Positions 35,046 through 46,582 of a stretch of 64,000 nucleotides of DNA are shown here, in pieces. The DNA lies in NCBI RefSeq assembly GCF_014356525.2, contig NC_052504.1:60437637-60501636 (forward strand). Reading direction: 5' to 3'. This DNA comes from Nilaparvata lugens (taxonomy: Eukaryota > Arthropoda > Insecta > Hemiptera > Delphacidae). Position numbers and translations under genes: made by a program. Below the pieces are notes generated by a model. The model was not told the DNA's origin, did no database searches, and saw only the letters and a program-made list of their open reading frames with translations. The first letter of the stretch is position 1, and each line of letters starts with the position of its first letter.

Positions 35046-36585
35046 GAGTTCGGTTGAGCATGGAAATCACCTCTAAAAAACTACTCTCTTCTCTGTGCCG
35101 GGAAAGTATTGGTGATTGAGGACATGAATTTTGTAAAATGGGAGAAAAACATGTGGGATGTTGAACGTTGTTATTTTGTACATTAACTAAGGAAAAACTG
35201 TTATTACTAAATGGTGAAGTATGATATTGTCTGTTGTTGAATTGTGAGGTATCATGGAGATTGTCATCAGAATTTATTGCATCCAGGGCAATTCCATTCT
35301 TGTCCAGTTGGTGAAGTGTCTCGTCTGCGTTTGTGATATGTTGCACGTTTGAAGCTGCTCCTCCGTGCCAAGTCATATGAGACTGACCAATCAACGGCGC
35401 CGATGATGAAGTCAATGATTATCGCATCAACATTGTCATTAATCTCCATTCGTTTTGAAGGAACGTATTTTTCAGCAGTCGTTCTTCCGGTCATGCAATT
35501 AGCAATAATTCCATTATCGCTAGTCACAAGGTCACATAAAATCTTTCCCATGAAACGCTTACCATTCTTCGAGTAATGTAAGCCTTTTTTGTGAAATGGT
35601 GTCTCTGCATGTCCCTATGACCTCTATATAAATCACTTTTGATGCCCCACAGTAAGACAATATTCTACCCGAGATACATATGTTTGCAAAATGTATGTCA
35701 TCGTTGAATTGAGGTCTATCGTATCTGCTGGGTATCGCACTGACAATTATGTTAGTGTTGAAGCTCGAGGACAAAATCTTATCCATTGCTTGATGGATAG
35801 TTAGATGACCTGGCTCATTGTTTCCAAAATCATTGGATCCAGCCATCACCAACACATAATCAGACTTAGTCAAATCCTTTATAAACTAAGTTCCATTTGC
35901 AATGACATGTTTGAGTTTTGCTCCCGGCAAAGTATAGACAAAAACGTCGAAGTAGTCAGACAGGCAACCAAGGTATTTAAACACATCTCTACCTTGACTA
36001 TCAGCCAGTATCACGATCTTATTCTTTGCTGAATCAGTAGATGATGAAGATGCTGATTTAGTGACACACCTACTTGATTTCCTCTTGTCAGCAGGTGTAT
36101 TGCTCGCTCTTCTATGCACCTGGGCTCTTACTTTGATTGTATGCTTATGTCTCCCTGCCATTTTCAAAGGAAGTGACTCAGTCTCCTCAGCATCAAGGGC
36201 CGAAAAACCATTCGACGTCTCTATCGCACCGCTGCCAGAAAAACGAGGAGATTTACAGGTCGACCTTGGGGTTGTAAAATCCACTGGGGAAGCTCTGCAT
36301 TTCTTCAAATGTTTCCAATTTTAGAATGTTATCCGCTGTCTGCTGTGAATCATTTTGTAAAAGATAATTAATTGCATCCCTTGAACTGAGCTCAATCCTT
36401 AATTCATTAGCGATTGATTCCAATACTGCATGTATATTCACCACAATCTCAATCACTCCACTATCAATCAACCCCTCTCTAAGGTCCATCGAATTGCGCT
36501 CCATCTGTGATCTCCTGGTATTACGCACAAGTGTTATCATTTCACCACAACAGAAAGAGCAGTCTGTATTGAATAATTTCTTCAA
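35041..36585 (-). pseudogene. LINE ORF1 with SGNH/GDSL esterase domain, frameshifted
   Basis: The N-terminal third (36,585-36,253) has a short Cys cluster (DCSFCCGEM) and a helical region. A basic Ser- and Lys-rich linker follows (RRASNTPADKRKSSRC). Then come the esterase blocks: VILADSQGRDVFKYLG (nucleophile Ser in DSQ, about 36,000), VLVMAGSNDFGNN (block III Asn, about 35,850) and, on the minus strand near 35,570, GLHYSKNGKRFMG (catalytic His). All three SGNH positions survive. The C-terminal part is polar and Asn/Ser-rich. Frames shift at about 36,280, 35,880 and 35,555. ORF1 proteins bind LINE RNA; the esterase role in CR1-like elements is unproven. Confidence 0.85.
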
Positions 36586-36600
36586 TCTGTATAATATGGC

Positions 36601-37454
36601 ATGGGAACTAAAGTGAAGGAAATTTGACGCTTAGAGAGCCAACAAAGCAGGAAAAAAGCGGAAGCTCCTGAAAAGAAAGGATCAAGGAATATGGAAGAAA
36701 ATAAATTAGAGGTTTAATATAGTTACAGCTCTTAGGCACGATTCCGTAAATCATAATAATGCATCGGATTTGTCTATGACAATGCTTTTGTTTATTTGAT
36801 AATGAATTGATTCTCAGAAGCCACTTGATAACGACCGAAGATAACACACTTCGGTGTTCAGTTCGATTGAATTTGCAGAGATGGTTAAGCTCAGTTGATA
36901 CACAAGATAGAGATGTGAAATGTTGCCGAAAGACCCGTGTCTCATCGATCTTCTCTGTATCATAAGCTAGCAACGACTCACAAGATGAAGCAACAAAACG
37001 AAACTAACCTTAGCAACTCAGGTAGCAATACTAGAAGAGCTTCCTATACTTTTGTTCAGGTTCTTCTGAATGGAGTGTTGAGGGATGATATCTTTGGGAA
37101 ATTTTCAATTGTCAAGTTCAGAACAAGGTGGTCAAAGTTCAAATATGACGTATTTGCCGTGCATACAGCATTATTTATTTCTTCTTATTGCTTCTAGGTT
37201 AGTAATTGTTCGAAAACTTAAATACTATGGCACACTCATAAACAAACCTTCAATCTTCCACTACGATTGTGACAAACGTGCTAATGTACTCAGTGATTCA
37301 AAAACAATAAACATCACTTCTATAAATCCTTGTAAAACTTGGAAAACCACGGACCATTAGAACAACTCAACTTGAAGCAGCGATCAGGGCTGCCAACTAC
37401 ATGATCTTGATCTATACATGATCTTTAAGATCTTGGAAAATACTGTTGCTACAG
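36601..37454 (-). other. Probable LINE 5' leader and flank, no gene recognised
   Basis: No recognisable coding. Open frames at 36,608-36,973 (minus) and 36,937-37,360 (plus) overlap antisense and resemble nothing. The true 5' end of the LINE is not determined. Confidence 0.4.
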
Positions 37455-37655
37455 AGCTGAGAATGGTTTTATTTGAATTTTTAGTTCATTTTACATAAAG
37501 TATACTAAATTTTACATCTTAATTAACAGCCAAATACCAAATATAGCAAATACCTGTAGGGCTTTGTTTCAGCAGGGGAACTGAAATTCAGACGAAATCT
37601 TTTCACTCTGTATAATTTGGTAACTAAGCATTTTCGGACATTATGTTAATTGGAG
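37455..37655 (-). repeat. Right arm of the 0.2-kb inverted repeat
   Basis: Reverse complement of 29,846-30,040; it shares GGTTTTATTTGAATTTTTAG and GTTTCAGCAGGGGAACTGAA. The arms differ by scattered substitutions and a 7-bp insertion near 37,530, so the pair is old. Confidence 0.75.
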
Positions 37656-37803
37656 TTTTTTCCTCCTTTCATGTGATATTTTGTGTTTATTTTACATTTA
37701 ACATAGTAAATCTGCTTACCTTTTTTCAGAACATTCTCTATAAATAAATTCCTAGATAGATACTCTACTGTGATAAATTACCTATGTATAAATTCTATTG
37801 AAG

Positions 37804-37805
<2 letters not shown>

Positions 37806-37848
<43 letters not shown>
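37806..37848. repeat. (TA)n microsatellite
   Basis: About 20 TA units. The open frame across it (37,770-37,973) is an artefact that encodes an Ile-Tyr repeat. Confidence 0.95.
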
Positions 37849-37850
<2 letters not shown>

Positions 37851-37977
37851 CTATTCGGTCTCCATTTGAATGATAACAATCGTATTAACTGCAATAAAAG
37901 TTGCCATCTGAAACAAAATAAAAAATATGGCAGCATAATAAATACTTGTATGATTTATGATTATAATTTTTGAAGGG

Positions 37978-38395
37978 ACCTCTCCCAAGAAGTTCTGCCC
38001 GAATGGCCGCCCTTCTTTGAGCAGTGGTGAGTTTTGGCCTCTCCACCCACAAACCCGTGACCTACGTGAGTTCCACTCCTGGCTTTTTTATAGGTTCTTC
38101 CGCTGAAGGAGGGGTCGCCAAATTGCCTCTAGGGTACCTCTTGACCAACATTTGTGCCTGGAGTTCCACCCATCTCTGGTCTCTTGGGTTTTTCTTTTAG
38201 CCCCTCCGAAACTGTCCTGATTGATGGGGCAGATCCCGTGAGTTTGAAGGCAAGGCAACTTCTGGAATTGCCTTGGGGTACTTTTTAGTCACCTCCTACG
38301 ACAAGCAGGGATACTGTGGGTGAATTCTGGTTTTCAACACATTCTTGAGTACGATGTTCAACTCAAAGCTCCCCCAACCCACAGGGGGCAAATAC
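37978..38395 (-). repeat. Inverted single-unit copy of the 7.3-kb GC-rich leader
   Basis: It matches the complement of 7,345-7,780, including CCCACAGGGGGCA at the right end and the complement of TGCTTGTCGTAGGAGGTGACT. It has one internal unit, where the 7.3-kb copy has two. No coding follows. Confidence 0.75.
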
Positions 38396-38504
38396 TTGTA
38401 AGTTTTAATCATTTTGTGATTATAATTGAAGGAGAGAATAAAATAGAAATATTTTAAGATGTTCATCAATCAACTTACTGCTTACACTTTATTTATTTAT
38501 TTTT

Positions 38505-39148
38505 GTCTATTTTTACATTCCTTGCCTTCCACTATAAGGATCCAACACGAACAATGTCGATCAAATGCAATTCAAGATGGCGAAAATGATGTCAAAAACA
38601 AAGTTTTTTGCAATTTTTTCAAAAACGGCTACAACGATTTTGATCGAATTTATACCTAGAATAGTGATTAATAAGCTCTATCTACTACCACAAGTCCCAT
38701 ATCTGTAAAAATTTCAGGAGCTCCGCCCCATCTATGCAAAGTTTGATTTTAGATTTCCAATTATTAAGCTTATATACAAATATCGGGGCACCGAGCATTG
38801 CTTGTTATTCATTTATTGATAAACAGAACTCAATTCTTTAAAATGATTAGGGAAGGACTAACAGGCAGAGCCCAAAACTGTTTCTTCTCTGAAATTTGAT
38901 TTATACACTATAAATATTCCAAAAAGAAGGTTATGTTCCATACACTTGAATTCATGTGAAATTTTCAGTTCAAATATTTGAAAACATAAAAGTTCTAATT
39001 TAGATTGTTTACATACCAAATTGAATAACATAATAACACTCACTAATCACTAAGAACTGTAAAATAATGATTAACTTTGAATATTATATGAGTATAAAGG
39101 AAATTTTCATAATGGTAAGGAATAAAGTTGTGTGAGTGCGCCACACCA
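38505..39148 (+). repeat. Copy of the CACACCAG-ended dispersed repeat
   Basis: It shares 38,525-38,760 with 1,785-2,045 and ends GAGTGCGCCACACCAG at 39,148, directly against the next element's TAGTCCAGTCA end. The middle is diverged. Confidence 0.7.
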
Positions 39149-39152
39149 GTAG

Positions 39153-40432
39153 TCCAGTCAATATAGAAATAAAAAAGGGGGTGTGCTTGCAATTTATATT
39201 GTAGTTCTGATTTTTTAATATATTATTTGGGTACATAAGAGAAGTCCAGAACCAATTTCTTCATGCAAAATTTCCTTGTGCTAGATACAGAGTGGCCCAA
39301 AAACCTCGTATTTTCAGCTCATTTTCGAGTTTTCAGCTATTTCTGCAAAATCTCATAATCGGACAGAAAAATTGGCTCCCGCCTTTTTTTTAGATCATAA
39401 AATTTTGAATAAAATGAGATCATTCGGAACTCTCTATCTCCAATGAGTACTGAGTTACGATTTTTTCAAAAATGAGTGAAATTTGAAGGAAAAATAAATT
39501 TTGATGAATTTTAGTTTTTGATCAACAGTATCTTCCGATTGTTAACATTTGGATGTATGATTCGAAATCCCTCTAGGTGTATTTTTGTGCTCTACAACCT
39601 GAGATCAAGGAGAGCGCTCTATCTCAGATAGATTTCCAGGTACACCTAACAACAATGCTCCTTGTATTGTGAAAAACACCTAATATTCAGCTTCAACCAT
39701 CATCATCAACTACATTGTCTTCACATTGATATTTTGCACAATGACATGAGTTCATGAGATCATGTTCTATGAGAATCACCCGCAAGATGCACTCCATTTC
39801 AGTATTTCCTAGTGAAGTGGCGCGCTTGAGGACACCTCAAGGATCAAAATTTCAAACACCTATAACTTCTGACACAATGCTCAGATTTCATCGTACTACA
39901 CTTCATTCTTCTCGGCTCGTCAAGGTGGTCCAAAATCATGCATCATAAGTCAAATTCGGTCGAAAAATGAAAAATTCATTGTTGAGTGTAGGCTATTATA
40001 CTTAAGCCCATATTCCAATACACAAAAAATGGCCAATTTCTTTATTCATCTAAATGTTAACAATCAGAAGATATTGTTGATCAAAAACCAAAATTCATCA
40101 AAATTGATTTTTTTTCTTCAAATTTCACTCATATTTGAAAAATCATAACTCAGTACTCATTGGAGATTGAGAGTTCCGAATGATTCCATTTTATTCAGAA
40201 TTTTATAATCTAAAGAGAAGGCGGTGGCAAATTTTTCTGTTTGATCACGAGATTTGGCAGAAATAGCTGAAAACTGGAAAATGGCCCGAAAATACGAGGT
40301 TTTGTATCTAGCACAAGGAAATTTTGCATGAAGAAATTGGTTCTGAACTTCTCTTATGTACCCAGGAAATATATTAAAAAATCAGAACTACAACATAAAT
40401 TGCATGCACCAATGTATATAGTGACTGGACTA
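39153..40432. mobile_element. 1.28-kb non-autonomous DNA element with about 400-bp inverted repeats (TAGTCCAGTCA family)
   Basis: The left end TAGTCCAGTCAATATA and the right end TATAGTGACTGGACTA are complementary. Homology continues inward for about 400 bp (TTCTTCATGCAAAATTTCCT against its complement at 40,320). If TA is the target duplication, the ends are GTCCAGTCA...TGACTGGAC. It has no transposase; a small frame at 39,754-39,948 is shared, broken, with relatives. A truncated relative lies at 54,057-54,915 and an inverted piece at 55,370-55,505. Confidence 0.85.
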
Positions 40433-40917
40433 CAGATATTTTGGTAAATTTTCATTTCATATACAGGCCGTTTGAATAATTGGCAAATTGAAGGAAGGCA
40501 TCAATATGATGTCATGCTAAAATGTGGTTACCTTAACGTAATTCATGTGACATAAATGGAATACTGTATCTCATTGTCAATACTCACCGATGGTAATGTA
40601 CCCGCATCAACTGAGAAGAAATCCCCAGCAGTTAAAAGTAAGCTCTCAATATTTACTTCTTTCAGGAATTTCAGAATCTAGAAAGGAAAACTTTAGTATA
40701 CCGTCCGTCCTGCAGTGAAGGTAACATTATCAATAGAAACCAGATTAAGACGTAAATAACAGATAACTATTGATTGCATATGAAATTAAAGACGGAAAGT
40801 AATGCTCTATCTTCAAAGTTTCAAACTCTCGAGTAATTTCAAACTTCGGTTGTGTCCAGGGGGGAAATAATAGGGGGGATAGAGAGTTATCATTTCCAGG
40901 CTATCTCTTCTCTCTTC
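40433..40917. other. No gene recognised
   Basis: AT-rich stretch without identifiable coding, apart from the short GGGGGGAAATAATAGGGGGG run near 40,860. Confidence 0.4.
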
Positions 40918-41290
40918 TTCTCTATATCTATAAAAGGCTAGGGCCCGACAGACAATAACACCACAGCCCAAACTACTGAGCCTAGAAACTTGTAATTTTG
41001 CACAATTTTTTATGGTAGCCTCAGAACATCCACTAAGAGAGGATTTTCAGAAATATGCCCCCCTGAGGGATCTGGGCCCCCCAAAAAATTTGTTCTTTTT
41101 AACCACTCATTGCATAGCAAAGTCATGAGGAACTTTTTGTTCAGCTACGAAAAAAAAAATGTATGCAGAAAAATTCCGATCAGGAGCACAGGGGGGTTCA
41201 GGAGAGGGCATTTTTCGAAAATGTTGATGTAAAATCACACTACAGCTCAAACTAATTGGCCTATGAAAATTTGCACATATATTCTTCAAA
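40918..41290 (+). repeat. Repeat-like, C/G-run-rich segment
   Basis: It opens TCTATATCTATAAAAGGCTAGGG and contains CTACTGAGCCTAGAAACTTG and, 250 bp on, CTACAGCTCAAACTAATTGG, each followed by an A/T-rich tail. This style matches the 43.7 and 45.0 kb repeats, but the sequence is not identical. No coding. Confidence 0.35.
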
Positions 41291-41444
41291 CATGCTAGAC
41301 GCGCACTAATAGTTATTTGTGCAACTAGTGCGCAAAGTGACAGTTTGCTGCACCGAAAGAAACGTTTACGCCCGAGCCGTAGGCGAGGGCGGAATGGCTT
41401 CTTGAGTGCAGCAGAGGAACTTTGCGCACGTATTTCACATTAAG

Positions 41445-41845
41445 TTTTTCCTACAGTTACCATTGAATATGAAAAGTGGGTAATTATGAGTAAGATTGCC
41501 TGAAATGCATCAAATGTTTTTCTGTGTAATTTTATTATTGATAAAAACCTTAATTTATTGTCAAATTGAATAAAAATGTTGTCCTTGGTTATAATATCTA
41601 ATACTAATAATTTGCGCGTTGTGCTTCGTTGCACCTCTGCTCACTATAGCAGCCCAGTCACTGTTACCAACTTCATTTTGATTTTGCTGCACTGTTGCTC
41701 CATATAACCTACTAAGTATTTTGCGTTGCCATGTTGCAAATCTGGAGTGCAGAAAAATTTTTCCCGCACTAGAGCGGAAAAGTGATTCTTTGCGTTCTGT
41801 AATCAGTGCAGCAATGGCCACTTTTCAACGTAACTGTAGGAAAAG
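41445..41845. mobile_element. MITE of about 400 bp
   Basis: The left end TTTTTCCTACAGTTACCATTGAATATGAAAAGTGG and the right end CCACTTTTCAACGTAACTGTAGGAAAA are imperfect inverted repeats of about 30 bp (AACTGTAGGAAAA core). An 86-codon minus frame inside is unrecognised. Confidence 0.65.
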
Positions 41846-43660
<1,815 letters not shown>

Positions 43661-44465
43661 ATTCAAATGGAAGCCTCTCTAAATGGAGGTAGAATGATAA
43701 GGCTGACAACTTTCAGTTGTTGTTTTAACATTTTTTTCAAATCATTTTCAAAAATTTCATGTAGTAACCTACTATTGTGTTTGAGACACTTCTGGCGCTA
43801 TCATAGTTTCACCACTAATCTGTTCCACAGTCCTATCTCTTGCAGTCGTTAACTATATCTATAACTAGCCGTCAGGCTCGCTTCGCTTGCCATATCCGTC
43901 TAGCCAGGCGCTCCGCCCCCTGGACTCCCGACTGGATCGTCCAAAGATGAGATCAGCGGGCTCGCTTCGCTCGCCTGCATTTTTCATTTGAGCATGCCTC
44001 ATTCAATCAGAAAGTCAAAGCTGAGAAAGCGCAAAAAAACGCTGGAAAAACGCAGATTTCGGGCGTATCTTTGGAAACTTTTCCAAATCCGTTCTTAGTG
44101 CGCCTCTAAAGGGCCAACTGAACATACCTACCAAATTTGAACTTTTTTGGTCTGATAGATTTTTAGTTCTGCGAGTGAGTGAGTGAGTCAGTCAGTGAGT
44201 GAGTGAGTGACATTTCTCTTTTTTATATATATAGAAGATAAAGTAAAGAGCTGGCTTATACACGTATGGGATAGGAAAATTATGTTTGAAGCATCATCAC
44301 TTCTAAGCTACTGGACTAAAACCAACTTGCAATTTTGCATGTAGATTCTTAATTAACCAAGGATGGTTATAGGCCTATTTCAATTCTTCAAAATTTCATT
44401 ATGCCAGGTTTTCAGTTTGTCAAGTTCTAAAATACATCCTTGCGGAGCACGGGTTTCTGCTAGTA
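43661..44465 (+). repeat. Dispersed repeat D copy 1, split by a nested insertion
   Basis: 43,661-43,865 and 44,236-44,465 together correspond to the uninterrupted 45,035-45,452. Shared words include TATTGTGTTTGAGACACTTC and CTTAATTAACCAAGG, with a common end CTTGCGGAGCACRGGTT(T/C)CTGCTAGT. The intervening 370 bp are an insertion. Confidence 0.82.
43866..44235 (+). mobile_element. SINE-like or short non-autonomous insertion (370 bp)
   Basis: It is defined cleanly by comparison with the uninterrupted copy at 45 kb. It begins CTAGCCGTCAGGCTCGCTTCG, contains GGCTCGCTTCGCTCGCC, AAGGGCCAACTGAACATACC and a GAGT tetranucleotide run near 44,177, and ends TTTTTTATATATATAGAAG. The A/T microsatellite tail suggests retroposition. 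I do not see a clear pol III promoter. Confidence 0.6.
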
Positions 44466-44473
44466 TTATTATA

Positions 44474-44587
44474 CAGGGTTTGTAAAAATAAAAATATTTA
44501 TTAATACTATTCAATATATAAAAACTAAATATATACTAAATATTATAAAAACAATACTATTAATTAATAATAATATTATTATTATTA

Positions 44588-44624
<37 letters not shown>

Positions 44625-44652
44625 GAAAATATTTTTATTTTTACAAACTCTG
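44474..44652. mobile_element. mariner-type MITE of 179 bp with an ATT microsatellite
   Basis: TA flanks CAGGGTTTGTAAAAATAAAA and its complement TTTTATTTTTACAAACTCTG; the inverted repeats are about 30 bp. The interior is almost entirely A/T, with an (ATT)n run at 44,565-44,624. Confidence 0.78.
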
Positions 44653-45034
44653 TATAATAATACTGAATTATCAAAACAATATTATTGAGGTTAAGTGGAA
44701 TCAGTGGAAAGTAATAATAGAACAGTTTTTTATTTAATTTCTATCATAATTATGATTTGGTGAATTTGCTGTATTAAATCGTATGTCCCATAAATTAAAT
44801 TTAAACATTAAATTATGAATAATCTAGAAGGAAAATTGAAATTTGGACTTCGAGGTGCACGAGATTGATATTTTTGGAATCTATGTGCAAAATTTGTAGA
44901 TCTAAATCATTCCCGTTTTTCCGGTATGCAATCCACAAGTTGACATGTTTTGATGCGAACAAACTAACAAACGAACACACGAACAAACACAATCCTACTC
45001 TCTCTTATTATATTACGTAGACTCACATTCGGCT

Positions 45035-45452
45035 CAAACAAAAGCCTCTCTAAATGTAGGTAGAATATTAAGGTTGACAACTTTCAGTTCTGTTGTTTTA
45101 ACATTCTTTTCTTTCAAATCACTTACTTCCAAAAAGTTCATGTAGTACCTACTATTGTGTTTGAGACACTTCTGGCACTATCATAGTTTCATCACTATTC
45201 TGTTCCACAGTCCTATCTCTTGCTGTCGTCAACTATATCTATAATAAAGTAGAGAGCTGGCTTATACACGTACGGGATAGGAAAATTGTGTTTAACGCAT
45301 CATCACGTCGCATCTACTAGACTAATTAACTTGAAATTTGCATATGAATTCTTAATTAACCAAGGGTGGTTATAGGTCTATTTTCAATTCTTCAAAATTC
45401 CATTACATCAATTTTTAAAATAAACCCTTGCGGAGCACAGGTTCCTGCTAGT
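45035..45452 (+). repeat. Dispersed repeat D copy 2 (uninterrupted)
   Basis: This is the intact partner of 43,661-44,465. It runs from GCCTCTCTAAATGTAGGTAGA to GCACAGGTTCCTGCTAGT. Confidence 0.82.
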
Positions 45453-45884
45453 GTAGGTACTATATTATGTGAACTGACGCTTTCTTTTAATTTGTTGTGC
45501 AAAACCCGGTTTTTTGTCTTCATTGACTGGGCTATTATTACAAGAAGGTGTCTATAATACCATATGAGAGAAATATTGAGAAATTATGATTTTTCGATTA
45601 TGCATGGTAGTTGTTGAATCATTATTATTTCTGGTGAAATAATGGATATGAAAAACTCGTTTGTGGTACACTTGTACCTGGTGATTGGACTAATAACTTG
45701 TAGTAGCCAAGTTTTAAGTTTTATTTTCCACGATCTACAGTTTAGACAACAGTTAAACTGGACTTGAGCTATCGTTAATGCTTCATTGTGGGGAAGGAGA
45801 CAGAGTCGCTTATATATCTTCAATATAACTTAATAATAATAATAACTAATAATTAATATATATAATAACTTACCGGCATTCTTT
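45453..45884. other. No gene recognised
   Basis: AT-rich stretch. Open frames at 45,366-45,557 (plus) and 45,584-45,823 (minus) match nothing known. Confidence 0.4.
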
Positions 45885-46210
45885 GTATAAAAAATGCGGT
45901 CGAAGAGAACAGTCGCAAAATTCAGAACTCTCTTATCGCTCAGCAATGAGAGATACAACGAGTATCCGTGAATGTATCAGTAACTTTTACTAAGTTACCG
46001 CGCGCAAATAGGCTCTTTTCTTATTGCTCAGTGTTGTATTGTGTGAATAACAAAGTGTCTTATAAATTAACACAGTACTATATTGTTGGTTCGTTAGACT
46101 AGCATCGCTACTAATTATCAGGGGTGTTGATCCGTATCTCGATCCCGAGAACGTTACCCTGGACGATGTGTGGAAAAAGCTCGACAAACTCGAGAAGTTA
46201 AAGGATTGAA
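45885..46210 (+). promoter_or_regulatory. Possible 5' end of a retroelement (TATA-like motif, leader, short gag-like start)
   Basis: TTGTATAAAAAATGCGG at 45,885 is TATA-like. About 240 bp on, the plus strand encodes PENVTLDDVWKKLDKLEKL and then a stop at 46,207. That short charged heptad-like sequence resembles the opening of retrotransposon gag or ORF1 coiled coils. Nothing downstream continues it. This is weak evidence. Confidence 0.25.
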
Positions 46211-46518
46211 GTGAGTTGAAAAATTTGTTTACTCAAAATTCGCGTGAATTTGTGAAGTTTTTTAAGTTACATTGTAAGAAAATTGTAAACCTTATTATAT
46301 TAAGTCACTGGCACAAACAGAGAAAATCAACATCAACAGACAAGCTGTTATAAGTTCTTTGCATCCTATATTTAATAGTGCATAAAAATTGCATGCAATT
46401 TATAGTCTACACAGCTGCTGATTTTTTAGAAAGTTACATTGAGATATTGAATCGCATGCGTCATGGCATGCGATTTATAATCCACTCGACAGCTGATTCA
46501 TGATGAATAATTCTATAA
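46211..46518. other. No gene recognised
   Basis: AT-rich; nothing identifiable. Confidence 0.4.
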
Positions 46519-46520
46519 TA

Positions 46521-46582
<62 letters not shown>

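Larger units (their letters stand above)
30438..36600 (-). mobile_element. CR1/L2-like non-LTR retrotransposon with esterase-type ORF1, interrupted
   Basis: Right to left the element has ORF1 (36,585-35,041), the start of the endonuclease (35,045-34,790), a foreign insertion of about 2 kb, the rest of the endonuclease (32,745-32,236), a linker (32,282-31,926) and reverse transcriptase (31,784-30,438). The 3' end is cut at about 30,438, inside the RT C-terminal region. Several frameshifts and stops are present, but motifs remain very readable. The SGNH-esterase ORF1 is known from CR1-like LINEs, which supports that clade. Confidence 0.88.

Noticed and set aside
37770..37973. Open frame with an Ile-Tyr repeat
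   Set aside because: It is translated (TA)n microsatellite; the same applies to both frames at 42,715-43,023 and to 53,673-53,903.
39754..39948. Conserved-looking small protein shared with 54.7 and 55.3 kb
   Set aside because: The similarity comes from copies of one non-coding inverted-repeat element; the frames are broken differently in each copy.
44177..44210. GAGT/CAGT run as a CRISPR-like or satellite array
   Set aside because: It is a short tetranucleotide run inside a dispersed insertion, without spacers.
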